A DNA stretch of 64,000 nt, taken from contig JAPTYO010000008.1 in NCBI GenBank assembly GCA_036873135.1, positions 24,095,001-24,159,000 on the forward strand. The letters are read 5' to 3'. The notes under the pieces are model-generated. The model was not told the DNA's origin, did no database searches, and saw only the letters and a list, made by a program, of their open reading frames with translations. Positions 23,072 through 32,736 of the stretch are shown piece after piece; within the stretch, counting starts at the first letter, position 1; the number at the start of each line of letters is the position of its first letter. This DNA is from Clarkia xantiana subsp. parviflora (lineage: Eukaryota; Streptophyta; Magnoliopsida; Myrtales; Onagraceae). The translations under genes and the position numbers were made by a program.

Positions 23072-23245
23072 GTCTTATTAGAAAAATTAATTAATTTATT
23101 TAACATAATATCATATAAAATTAATTTTTTTTAATAAAATGCTCTAGGGACTGGGAGCAAAACACAGTCATTAAAGGGCTACTAGTCCCTCGAGCATTTT
23201 ATTTTTAATTTTATACATAATTTAAAAGAATTTTTCTAATAAGAC
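23072..23245. mobile_element. 174-bp fold-back MITE
   Basis: The ends GTCTTATTAGAAAAATT and AATTTTTCTAATAAGAC are perfect inverted repeats of 17 bp. A second inverted pair inside (AAAATGCTCTAGGGACT and AGTCCCTCGAGCATTTT, one mismatch) flanks a 31-bp loop, so almost the whole element folds into one hairpin. A target duplication is not clear; TATAAGA-like words on both sides are only suggestive. Confidence 0.7.
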
Positions 23246-23249
23246 TATA

Positions 23250-23880
23250 AGATAAGTACCATCAGCAAGCCAACTAAGTAATATTAATGTAATTGATATT
23301 TAGTAGGACAAGAGAATGCGTTTAATTATTTTTATTATTTTCCTATGGAATATGATTTTTACCTACCAATATAAATATATCTCTCATAAGTTGTTTAATT
23401 AATCAGCTCTAAGACAAACACCATCAACAAACCATTTCAACGTCAATGTAACTGAGACTCATTGGGAGAAGAGACTCCATACCGATGCGTTTCAATCTCG
23501 AATTTACTAGCAATTATGTGGGTACACCAACATACATGAGAATTAAATTAATCGTTATTATTATATCATATATTATCATAATTATTTATCAGTATGTACA
23601 AAGCCTTCTTTTCCAACAAAACTTAATATTTTGTCTACCAACGAAACATATAAATTCTACAATTTTTATGATTGATCAGTTCTAAGCCAAGCCCCTCAAC
23701 TCAACAGGCCACCTAAATAATATCAATGTAATTGATAGTAAAAAAAAAGAGACTCCAAGCTAAATATTTCAATCTGCAATTACTAATAAAGTAATAATTG
23801 TTTTGGGTATATAAAAGATATATTAATGCAATAAATATAATTAATTATTATTATATCAAATATTATTCATTTATATATCT
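23250..23880 (+). repeat. Three diverged tandem repeats upstream of the OVATE gene
   Basis: Similar blocks start at about 23253, 23407 and 23679. Each runs: CTAAG-CAA-C-CCATCAACAA-type, then AA(C/T)(A/G)TCAATGTAA(T/C)TGA, then AGACTCC, TTTCAATCT and an AT-rich tail ending ATTATATCA. The first is truncated (about 154 bp) and the others are about 270 bp. They lie in the promoter region of the gene at 24032. Confidence 0.55.
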
Positions 23881-24031
23881 TCAAATTATTTTAAAGAGAG
23901 CAAAATTATTGAGAAATTTCATCATTTAAAGAGCCTTCTATTCCAATACATTTAAACCACACCAACTTTCTACTCTCTCCTATTAATTCCACGTTTTCTT
24001 CTCTCTATCTCTCTCTAGTATCGTAATACCA
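23808..24031 (+). promoter_or_regulatory. Putative promoter and 5' leader of the OVATE gene
   Basis: TATA-like words occur at 23808-23815 (TATATAAA) and 23872-23877 (TATATAT). Downstream is a CT-rich stretch (CTCTCTATCTCTCTCTAG, 24001-24018) just before the ATG, typical of plant 5' leaders. Which TATA word is used cannot be decided from sequence. Confidence 0.45.
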
Positions 24032-24943
24032 ATGGAGAAGGATAATGGATTCAAACTGCGACTCTCCCGCATGTTTCGCTCTTCATTCGGTTCTTGCCGC
24101 TCTCGGAACATCTCCGACGTCATCGAGAAAGCCGTCTTCGTCCCCTCCGACCACCTTCCGCTGCCATCTCCACCGCCCAAGCCTCGTCCTTTCCCTTCCA
24201 TCTGCCCCGACCCAACCCGAACCGTCAACAACACATGTATCGTCTCCGCTAGGGATGTCGCTCGCCGCTCCGCCTCCAGGGTGCGGCAGAAGTTGACGGA
24301 GCAGCCGCCGCGGATCTCTGGCCACTCACGGTTCTGCCCTCCGTCGTCTCCCCTGAGCCCTAGCCTTTTCTACGACAAAACGGAGAAGATGAAGAAGAGA
24401 AGCGCCGCCGTAAAGAAGAAGAAGAAGACAGAGAGGAAGAACCGACGTCGACCGCTGCTGAGTTCAACGTCGCAGGATACTTCCACCACTCCATACGACT
24501 ACTACGGCGGCGAGGACTGGTTCAGCAGCGACGACGAGAGGGAGGAGGACGACGAGGTAGAGACGCTGTTTTCTTCAAGGAGTACTTTCTCTTCCGACGA
24601 CTCATCACCAAACCGCCGCAACAACCTTCGCCGCCGCAGGAGTCACCGCCGCAGCAACTCGACGTCTCGCCGGAGAACCGCCAAAAAAGGGGATGTACTA
24701 CCTTTGAATGAGTCGAAATACGAAATTAAGGACAGCTTCGCGGTGGTGAAACGTTCAAGCGATCCGTACAGCGATTTCAGAACATCGATGGTGGAGATGA
24801 TCGTGGAAAGGCAGATATTCGGGAGGGCGGAGCTGGAGAAGCTTCTGCAGTGCTTCTTGGCACTGAACTCGGTCCACCACCATGCCACCATTGTCGAGGT
24901 TTTCAGGGAGATACGGGAGACTCTGTTCAGCAACTTATATTAA
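24032..24943 (+). CDS. OFP: OVATE family protein (transcriptional repressor)
   Basis: A single-exon gene of 303 codons. The last ~60 residues (242-303) form an OVATE domain: SSDPYSDFRTSMVEMIVE, then ELEKLLQCFLALN, then HHHATIVEVFREIRETLF. The N-terminus (KLRLSRMFRSSFGSC) resembles the short basic start of many OFPs. The middle is low complexity: a KKKKKTERKNRRR basic run, an acidic DDEREEDDEVE stretch and an Arg-rich RRNNLRRRRSHRRSNS segment, both basic runs being likely nuclear signals. OFPs bind TALE homeodomain (KNOX/BELL) proteins and TRM proteins and act on growth and organ shape, mostly as repressors. Domain wording is closest to the Arabidopsis OFP7/OFP8 kind, by memory only. Start chosen at the first ATG, matching the family N-terminus. 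It is the only intact host gene here. Confidence 0.93.
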   Translation: MEKDNGFKLRLSRMFRSSFGSCRSRNISDVIEKAVFVPSDHLPLPSPPPKPRPFPSICPDPTRTVNNTCIVSARDVARRSASRVRQKLTEQPPRISGHSRFCPPSSPLSPSLFYDKTEKMKKRSAAVKKKKKTERKNRRRPLLSSTSQDTSTTPYDYYGGEDWFSSDDEREEDDEVETLFSSRSTFSSDDSSPNRRNNLRRRRSHRRSNSTSRRRTAKKGDVLPLNESKYEIKDSFAVVKRSSDPYSDFRTSMVEMIVERQIFGRAELEKLLQCFLALNSVHHHATIVEVFREIRETLFSNLY

Positions 24944-26553
24944 TTCATGCTGAAAAAGAAGGAGAGTGAGAATAGCAGAGTATCCATCGTTTTTCTTTCA
25001 AATGTGACAACCTTTTTTCTTGTGTTGTATGTTCATGTGTTAGAAAAGTTTAAGTTTCAACGTTAATTAGTTAGTTAGAGTGCTAACTATGTGGATGTTG
25101 TTGTATCTTCTCTTCCTTCCATCTCTACAGACTCTCAATAATTACTCTACTAGTTTAGTATTCATGGATCTACCTCTTCTTATTATGATAAAGTGACTAG
25201 GAATTATATTTCCTGCATTTGTATGTGCTATGGTGCCGTCAACAATTGAACTGTGTTATACTTACTGAACACGAACACGCATGGTAAGCTTATCGTGTCA
25301 CATTTTACAAACACGAACAAGATACAAAAAAAATTTGCGCGTATTCGTGTCGAGCTATCGAGTTGTGTTAGGGTATTCAGTTGTATAACTCGAAACGATA
25401 TCTTTAAACAAAAATCAAAACAATGAACTTTATATGACAAAAAACTATGAAATAATATGGCATATTCATATATTTGTAATATAAGGTTGACAAACTATAA
25501 AAATTAAACCACCTAGTAGAGTATTAAAAGCAATTAAGTTAGATTTGTTCAGAAAAGTACTCAAGAGTTCGATTTAGTAACACAATGTTATTATTCTATC
25601 GTATGTGTCGTGTTGTGGTACCTAAACACAACATGAAAATTATATTGTAATAATCGTGTGCATACTATCGTTTTATCATATACTTAAATGAATACAGTTT
25701 TTGCGGTGTGTATTCGTGTAATGTGTGATATCAAAATTTGCCAACGTTAGAATTTTTTTTAATAAGGGTGGGGTAGAGTTTCTAAAAGTATACCTACCAT
25801 TTGAGGGCTCTTCACTCGGTTTAAGTATGAGTGCGTAACTGTTAAAGGGGTGTGGGGTGTGACCCTTTTGGAAAGGTTAACGCCTTTCTTGTGAGTTTGT
25901 GTATACTTAGTTTCTATAGTTCCGGTACTTGAAACTCTCTCTGTATGTCAACACTCTTCCTTCGTCATAATTAACCAACTAAGTCATCTTTAATGCCATC
26001 AAATTACTTAATACTCGTTTGTAAAATTTTAAAATGCAGAATTTAAAGTCAAACTTGGTAACAATGTTATAATAACTAATTTAAAATGACAAAATGATTA
26101 AGTACATATCCAACAAGTTTTAAAAAAAAAATCAATTTTGTTTTACTCAAAAATTAATGTACATTCTGTGTTGCATGCAATGGTCGTATAGATTATACTA
26201 TATAGACTTATATGTTTATGTAATTTAGGGTTTTAACCATATTATTACATATAGCCTAGTTTTTCAATTCGTATTTTCATACATTTTGAGCTTACTTATA
26301 GGTAAACACAGCTATAGTGGAATCTTGGGTTACAAAGCTATAGCGTCAGCTACCTCTGTTTGGCCATTCTTGTGATTGGCACGAATAAACAGGTGTATCT
26401 TCTTTAAGCAAAGGAAAGCACGAAAGGAACCGAAAATGAACAAGACAACTCACTACTCACTCGTGAAAACTCACAACCTTTTGGAAAAAAATAATTCATG
26501 TACCAAACTACAAATACCAAATGAGAAATCATACTAGAAAATTAGTCATTACT
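24944..26553. other. Intergenic DNA downstream of the OVATE gene
   Basis: The 3' UTR probably occupies the first 200-250 bases; an AATAAT word at 25137 is a weak polyadenylation candidate. From about 25250 to 25740 words such as AACACGAACACG and CGTGTTGTG recur in both orientations, as in decayed MITEs, but no ends could be drawn. No gene is seen. Confidence 0.5.
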
Positions 26554-26562
26554 TTTTAAATA

Positions 26563-27321
26563 TGAAAAAAACATATTTGGTGTCTTAGGTTTACTCCATG
26601 TGTCAGTTTGTTGTCTAATATATTTTTTTTTTTTTTGCTAATATTTGGTGTCTCAGGTTTCAACTTTGTTGCGATTTGGTTTTCCATCCATTTTCGAAGT
26701 TAAATTTGACAAAGTCAGCTGAAAAGACGATTTTGCCCCTTATACTTGTTACTTTTTTGCAAAGTCACCTGTCTGATTCCGGCCACCCACCTCTAATTCC
26801 GGCCCACCCAATTCCGATTCCGGCCACCCACCTCCGATTCAGGCCCACCCATCTCCGATTCTGGCCACTCACCTCTGATTTCGGCACACCCACTTCCAAT
26901 TACGACCACCCACCTCCTGTTCTGGTCACGCACCTCCGATTCCGGGCCACCCACTTCCAATTTTGGCCACCCACCTCCGTTTTGGGTCACCCACCTCTGA
27001 TTCCAGCCCATCCACCCACCTTCGATTACGGTCACCCACCCTATTATTCCGGCCACCCACCGAAAAATGACAAGGCGGCGGCGGAGCTGCTAGGGCGGGG
27101 TACAATGACCTAATTCCGGTAATGGGGTAATTTGGCCATTTTCAAATTTATTTGGTCATTTGCTGATCACATGGCCGAGTTCTATCAAATTTAACGTCTA
27201 AATTTGACGGAGACACCAAATTACAACGTAATTGAATCATGGGACACCAAATGTTAACAATTTTTTTAAACACCAAATTGATACATGGATTAAACCTGAA
27301 ACACCAAATAGGTTTTTTCCC
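26563..27321. mobile_element. Mutator-type TIR element with perfect 9-bp target duplication
   Basis: The left end TGAAAAAAACATATTTGGTG and the reverse complement of the right end (GGGAAAAAACCTATTTGGTG) begin long imperfect inverted repeats, roughly 150 bp. TTTTAAATA flanks it on both sides (26554-26562 and 27322-27330), a 9-bp duplication as made by Mutator-like transposases. The centre (about 26780-27060) is a C-rich run of ~22-26 bp units of the form CCGGCCACCCACCTCCGATT. The ORFs on both strands over it are products of this repeat. No transposase is present, so it is non-autonomous. Confidence 0.85.
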
Positions 27322-27369
27322 TTTTAAATATCACTTTCAATTATAATGACTAAAATACCCTACATTTTT

Positions 27370-28284
27370 GGGTTAATAACCTAGGAGAGGTCTGAAGTTT
27401 GCCCCATGTTAACGGGAGAGGTATGAAGTTTCAAATGTTGATTTGAGAGGTCTGAAGTTTCAACTTTGTTGATTTGAGGTTTTCCGTCCATTTTTAGGGT
27501 TAAATTTAACAGAATTGTGTGAAATGACATTCTTGCCCTTTTAATATTTTGTTTTATTTAATATCTCATTTGAGTAAATGTGAAATGACAAAATTACCCC
27601 TAAAGTCAAATTACTCCGGCCACCACCACCTCAGCTCCGGCAACCACCACCGAACTCCGGCGACCACCACCGACCACCAACACGGCTCCGATCGTAGCCG
27701 AAAAACTCCGATCGGAGCTTTGTGGCTCCAGATCGGGACCACAGAGCTCCCGATCGGAGCTCTGTGGCTCCAGATCGGGGCCACAGAACTCCCGATCGGA
27801 GCTCTGTGGCCCCGATCTGGAGCCACAGAGCTCCGATCGGGAGCTGTGTGGCCCCGATCTGGAGCCACAGAGCTCCGATCGGGAGCTCTGTGGCTCCGAT
27901 CGGAGCTTTATGGCTCCGATCGGAGCCGTGTTGGTGGTCGGTGGTGGTCGCCGGAGTTCGGTGGTGGTCGTCGGAGCCGAGGTGGTGGTGGCCGGAGTCG
28001 GGTGGCGGTGGCCGGAGCCGTGGTGGCTTTAAGGGTATTTTCGTCTTTTTCTTCAAGCATGTGAGGGGCACACTTTGATAGAATGGCATTTTTGGAATTT
28101 AATTTTATTTCTGGTCACATGCCAAGCACGTGACCAATTTCCGTCGCAATTAACGGTAAAAACAGACGGAGACCGTTGTTATCAACAAAGTTGGAACTTC
28201 AGACCTCTCAAATCAACATTTGAAACTTCAGACCTCTCCCGTTAATATGGGTCAAACTTCAGACCTCTCCTAGGTTATTAACCC
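27370..28284. mobile_element. Mutator-type fold-back element with perfect 9-bp target duplication
   Basis: The outer 32 bp are perfect inverted repeats (GGGTTAATAACCTAGGAGAG and on to GTTTG), flanked by TACATTTTT at 27361-27369 and 28285-28293. Inverted homology continues inward: left arm CCGGCCACCACCACC..ACACGGCTCCGATC pairs with right arm GATCGGAGCCGTGTTG..GGTGGCCGG-type, so most of the 915 bp can fold on itself. The centre is a tandem array of GATCGGAGCTCTGTGGC units. ORFs of 118-171 codons on both strands mirror one another and are repeat artefacts. No transposase. Confidence 0.9.
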
Positions 28285-28288
28285 TACA

Positions 28289-28410
28289 TTTTTCCCTTCA
28301 TTTTGTTTTGCAGACAATTAGTAGGTGAATTTATTTGTGAGTGGGTGCTTTTTCCCTTCATTTTGTTTTACATATAATTAGTGGGTGAATTTATTTGTGA
28401 GTGGGTGCTT
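28289..28410 (+). repeat. ~61-bp tandem duplication
   Basis: TTTTTCCCTTCATTTTGTTT and the following GTGAATTTATTTGTGAGTGG occur at 28289-28349 and again at 28350-28410 with three or four changes. A further partial copy (GTGAGTGGGTGCTTCC) is at about 29425. It begins within the target duplication of the preceding element. Confidence 0.75.
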
Positions 28411-30889
28411 CCTTTCGTGGTGAATTTACAGGCAAACTCAATAAAACTAAGCTCATGGAATCAATTTGGAGAAATGTTAGAAATAGCAATGATTAGATAC
28501 CCAGTTATTCCGACTCTAACTGGATATTTGATTCACGAAATAGAAAATAAGAAATAAGAATTAGGGGATAAGAATAGAGAATAAGTAATATTGATATGAT
28601 ATTGTTTGGTTGATATGAGAAATATGAAGTGAAGATTTCAAATGCAATATTTAGTTGATAGAATGTTATAGGTAAATGAATAGAATAACTTCAAACTGTG
28701 CAGAGTGAGCGGCGGTACGTAGCTGGGCGACGTCGACGACGACAGGGGAGTAGCAACGGTGGCAGGAGTGGAACCAGCAGGAGGGAGCGACAGTGTAACC
28801 AAGCAGAACGAGTAGAGCGACAACGGAAAGTAGCAGGCGGAACGAGACAACACGGTGACGATAACAGGTCAATGGAAAGTCGGCAGTTGACTATATACAT
28901 GGACAATGAAGAGTTTCCTGCGTGATTAATAAATAATTTCCAGTGGGATTCTTTATAAATTGAAAGACGTAACTTATTGCAAATTGTAAATCAGGCCTAG
29001 ATGTTGTGAGATACATCAAAGTACCAATAAGTTATTTATACGTCACACCACTGAAGTCTCTCTCAGTGAGCTTACTTTGTTGCGATTTGGTTTTCCATCC
29101 ATTTTCGGAGTTAAATAATTTGTAGTTTAAATTAAAGTATAAGGCTTAAATTATCTTATTATTTTCATTCACGATTTAAGCAGCAATTGAAATGGTTATT
29201 TTTAGAGTTGGATCAAGATTTAATTATTCTCTCAAAATTAATTGAAAATTCTAATTCATATTAAAGTTACCAAACATTATTATACTAATTTTATATTTCT
29301 ATTCTACGAATCAAACGTGATACGTGATGTAATAGAATAAAAATTGATTGTATTTACAAGTGCTGTTATTGTATTATGATTGGTAATTTCTCGAATTTCT
29401 TTTGTCGATTTATTGAATCAATTGTGAGTGGGTGCTTCCGTTCGTAATGTTGTCGTCGGCTATGGGTTTCGGCTTGTTAATTTAATTTGAAGCAGATAGT
29501 GGGGACAGAAAACGATATTGTGTCGGATCATGTGTTCTTTTACACTCGTACGAGACCTTTCAACTGAGATTTTGAGATTAGACTTTTCACATGCTCTGTG
29601 CTGACCAAAAAGCCTTTCAAACTGTTGGACTTTGTTAATCTTCTACTAATTTCAGTTTTTCTACGAATGTCAAATCTTAATCATCACTATAATCATGACT
29701 ATTTTAACCTTTGATTGAAATGACCCAAATAATGATCTAGGAATGACAATTGACAACAACCAAATGGGCATATATATATTACTGAATTATTTAATTACAA
29801 CACACAATAAAAGTTCGACTCTTTCTTGACCTTATTAAATAAAATGGAAATATTTTATATTGAATTATGTAGTAAGTAGTAGTATATCAAATAATGTCAA
29901 TTCAGGTCGGCTGAACCAGTTGGTAAGAACTAAGTGGGTGATGTTATCAAAGAATACACACATAAATCACACTAGAATTACCACTTTAGGAGTGTTTTAA
30001 TGTTAATATAATGTACCTTCTTAATAAATAAAAATTTGTTCACGGGATTTAATTATTTAATTATTAGTAAAGAATTAAATATATATCTAACCAAATAATT
30101 TAAAAGGAATTATAATTACTTTAAATTTATTCATGAAATTATGTCACTAAAAGTTCAAACTTTTTATAGTCCATGATGAGCTAGATTTTTTTATATACAT
30201 GTTAAACTAGAAAATAGCAATATTATATATAGTATATTAGTAGAGAGAGTTGGATTTTAGTCTGCACTATATAAAAAAATGACATTTCAAATGATTCAGT
30301 AATTCTATTGGCACATTCCCTGTGGACAAGAAACCAACAGGTGCCTTTCACTTTAATTCAAAAGTGTTGGTCCTTATAATATATATAAGGTAATGTATGA
30401 CGTACAATGTCAATTAATTGAATATAAATTTCCTCTTGCATGGTTTTTCAATATATATATATATATATATATATAACGACACTACGACAGAATGATACAT
30501 TATTTTCCAAAACTAGGACGACCGTGATCCGTAGAGTGCGATAGAAGAATGAGTCGTTAAGATTAACTGTTGATCTTGATGTATCAATCATTGATCAGTC
30601 ACAACACTAAAAAGAAAATGAAGGAATCGAAACAGAGAACATAACTGCATGAAAAACTTCATTCATTCAATTTAACGTACAACATCTTGTATCTTAAATT
30701 ATCAAGTTACTAAAGTATTTATCTTAACTACCTTATCCAAACATCTCATAAGTTTAAGGATATAAATATTAACATAATTAACTGTCTTTCCAAACATTAT
30801 AACTACTAAACACACGAGAATACACCCGACTTCTTAGAACAACCATATTCCTTAGGGAATAGACGTAACATGAGATTACTTAAAATGTG
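28411..30889. other. Intergenic with fragments
   Basis: No gene is supported. A GC-rich patch (28690-28870) gives short ORFs on both strands without family likeness. At 29077-29116 the words CTTTGTTGCGATTTGG and TTTTCCATCCATTTTCGG match the inner TIR of the element at 26563 (26664-26704), so this is a broken TIR. A TTTGATTCACGAAATAGAAA / TTTGATTCGTAGAATAGAAA pair in opposite orientation (28529 and near 29300) hints at a decayed hAT- or Harbinger-like MITE. An (AT)n run lies at 30449-30474. Confidence 0.5.
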
Positions 30890-31404
30890 GGGTAAAGAAC
30901 CTATTTACTATCTCAAGTTTGCCTCATGTTTCAGTTTAGTGTATGACGTTTAAATTGAGTGTCCCAGGTTTCATTTTGGTTGAAATTTGGTGTCTCAGTG
31001 TGATTACTTTAGAGAAGCCAATCCCGACGAAACCGACTGTCATATCCGAGCTCCCAAGCATGCTCCTTTCTCGTCACTTTGTCAGGACCATCACCTAAGA
31101 AGTTGGCCACATTTGCCCAAGTAAATCATGCTTTGTTGTCGCTCAAAATCGCTCTGCTGGAATCTTTTTTTTTTTAATGTTCAACTTTTGGGTGAAAGTT
31201 GACGATTTTGTGAAAAATAAAAAGTGATGGATTATAAGTGTGTGAGTCGGTTGATGGAAATGGTTGAAAGAAGAGGAAAAGACGGGCAGAGACACCAAAT
31301 TTTAACAAAAATGAAACCTGAGACAGTCCATATCAACACTCTAATCCTGAGACACCAAACTGAAACATGAGGTAAACCTGAGACACTAAATATGTTCTTT
31401 TCCC
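30890..31404. mobile_element. Mutator-type TIR element, family shared with 51148-51658
   Basis: Left end GGGTAAAGAACCTATTTACT and reverse-complemented right end GGGAAAAGAACATATTTAGT start long inverted repeats (roughly 130 bp) with repeated GTCTCAGGTTT-like phrases. The flanks TAAAATGTG and TAAATGTG are nearly identical, one base apart. The inner part is the reverse complement of the element at 51148: for example AAAAGTGATGGATTATAAGT here against ATAATCCATCACTCTTTACT there. No coding capacity. Confidence 0.8.
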
Positions 31405-31797
31405 TAAATGTGAGATTACAAGTAATGTGAGCTACGTAATGTAATGTAGATTCCAGAGTTTGATTGTTCTATAATATAGAGTGTAACATAAGATTACAGT
31501 GTTTGGTGAACATACACCCTCCTCTCCTAGCCTTCCATACAAAATGTTGATTTGACATTCAACTGATATACAGACTAACCATTTTGGGCTGCTAAGACAA
31601 TAACTACACCCTGATGGTATCTAATCGGGTCATATAAGCAAAGACTTATGTATAATCAACTCCATATACTCTTGTTGGTCACTAATTTTGCCTTAATACT
31701 TATTTTTGTCTCAATTTTCTTTAAGTTTGGTCTTATGTACCCACCCACTTAACATCTACGGTTTTGTGAACCTTAGGTAACTCAACTAAATCATATG

Positions 31798-32726
31798 GAG
31801 TGAATTCCCGAAATAGGTTTGTTTGCCAAACTTATTCTCAAACTAAGCTTCTTCAAAAACTAATTTTCAAACTAGGTTTTTCTATTTTTTTTAATCATTT
31901 ATATTTTCTACTTTAAATCTCAAAGTTTATATTTTGTTACAAGTAACCCTAAACCGAGATATAATACAAGAAGTATATTAAAAAAATTGAGAAAATAAGG
32001 TAATTATATGTAAAATTTATAAACAAAAAAAATAATAAATTAGTAATTGTGAATAAAATTCTAAAAATAAATTATGCTAAAGATATAAATTATAAAAAAA
32101 AACCGTGATATAAAATGTAAAAAAAAACTATATACTCGTGATTTTTTTAAGTATGAAAATATAAAAATGAAAGCGTACATAAACCCTAAATAAAACATGT
32201 TAAATTTATAAAATTAGTGATTGAGAAAAAAAAAGCGATAAACTAATTTAAATTTGAAAAATCATTAGAGTATATTTAAGAATGAATTTTAGTTTGTATA
32301 TTGTTTGTTCATACTCTTGATGAATAATTTTTATATCATTATAATAGTTTTTTTTTTTCCAAGATAAAGTTGTTTCAAACTTTGTTTTTAATTTTTTCCT
32401 TTAATTTCACATATTTTTTAAGAATTAAAATCTACAAAAAAAATTGTTTGTTTGATTATTTTTTAATGTGTATTTTCATTATTTAATTAATTAATTCCAT
32501 TTTTAATATTTTTTTCATACATTTAATCTTGTTAATTAATTTTTAATTTTTTTCTTGTATTATATTTTGATTGAGGATTCATTTGTAATATAATGTAAAC
32601 TTTAGGATGCAAATTAAATAATATATATTATTAAAAAGATGAAGAAACCTATTTTGTGAATTAGTTTCTGAACAAGCCTAGTTTGGGAATTAGTTTCGAA
32701 AAGTGACCTACTTTGGGTATTCACTC
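31798..32726. mobile_element. Mutator-type TIR element, AT-rich interior
   Basis: The left end GAGTGAATTCCCGAAATAGG and reverse-complemented right end GAGTGAATACCCAAAGTAGG start inverted repeats of about 85 bp, roughly 70-75% alike. The flanks AAATCATATG (31788-31797) and AAATCCTATG (32727-32736) are a 10-bp target duplication with one change. The interior is AT-rich with no ORF. Confidence 0.75.
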
Positions 32727-32736
32727 AAATCCTATG

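Noticed and set aside
24083..24325. Minus-strand ORFs over the OVATE gene
   Set aside because: Shadows of the GC-rich coding strand; no domain.
25220..25760. Decayed MITE suggested by AACACGAACACG / CGTGTTGTG words
   Set aside because: No pair of ends or target duplication could be defined.
26676..27113. 145-codon Pro/His-rich ORF and its antisense partner
   Set aside because: Both come from the C-rich minisatellite in the centre of a Mutator-type element; no domain, and frames exist on both strands because of the repeat.
27549..28089. ORFs of 118-171 codons on both strands
   Set aside because: Produced by the palindromic tandem repeat of the fold-back element; the two strands encode the same repeated words.
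28638..28925. Cluster of overlapping short ORFs on both strands
   Set aside because: All four or five frames are open because the patch is GC-rich; no family resemblance.
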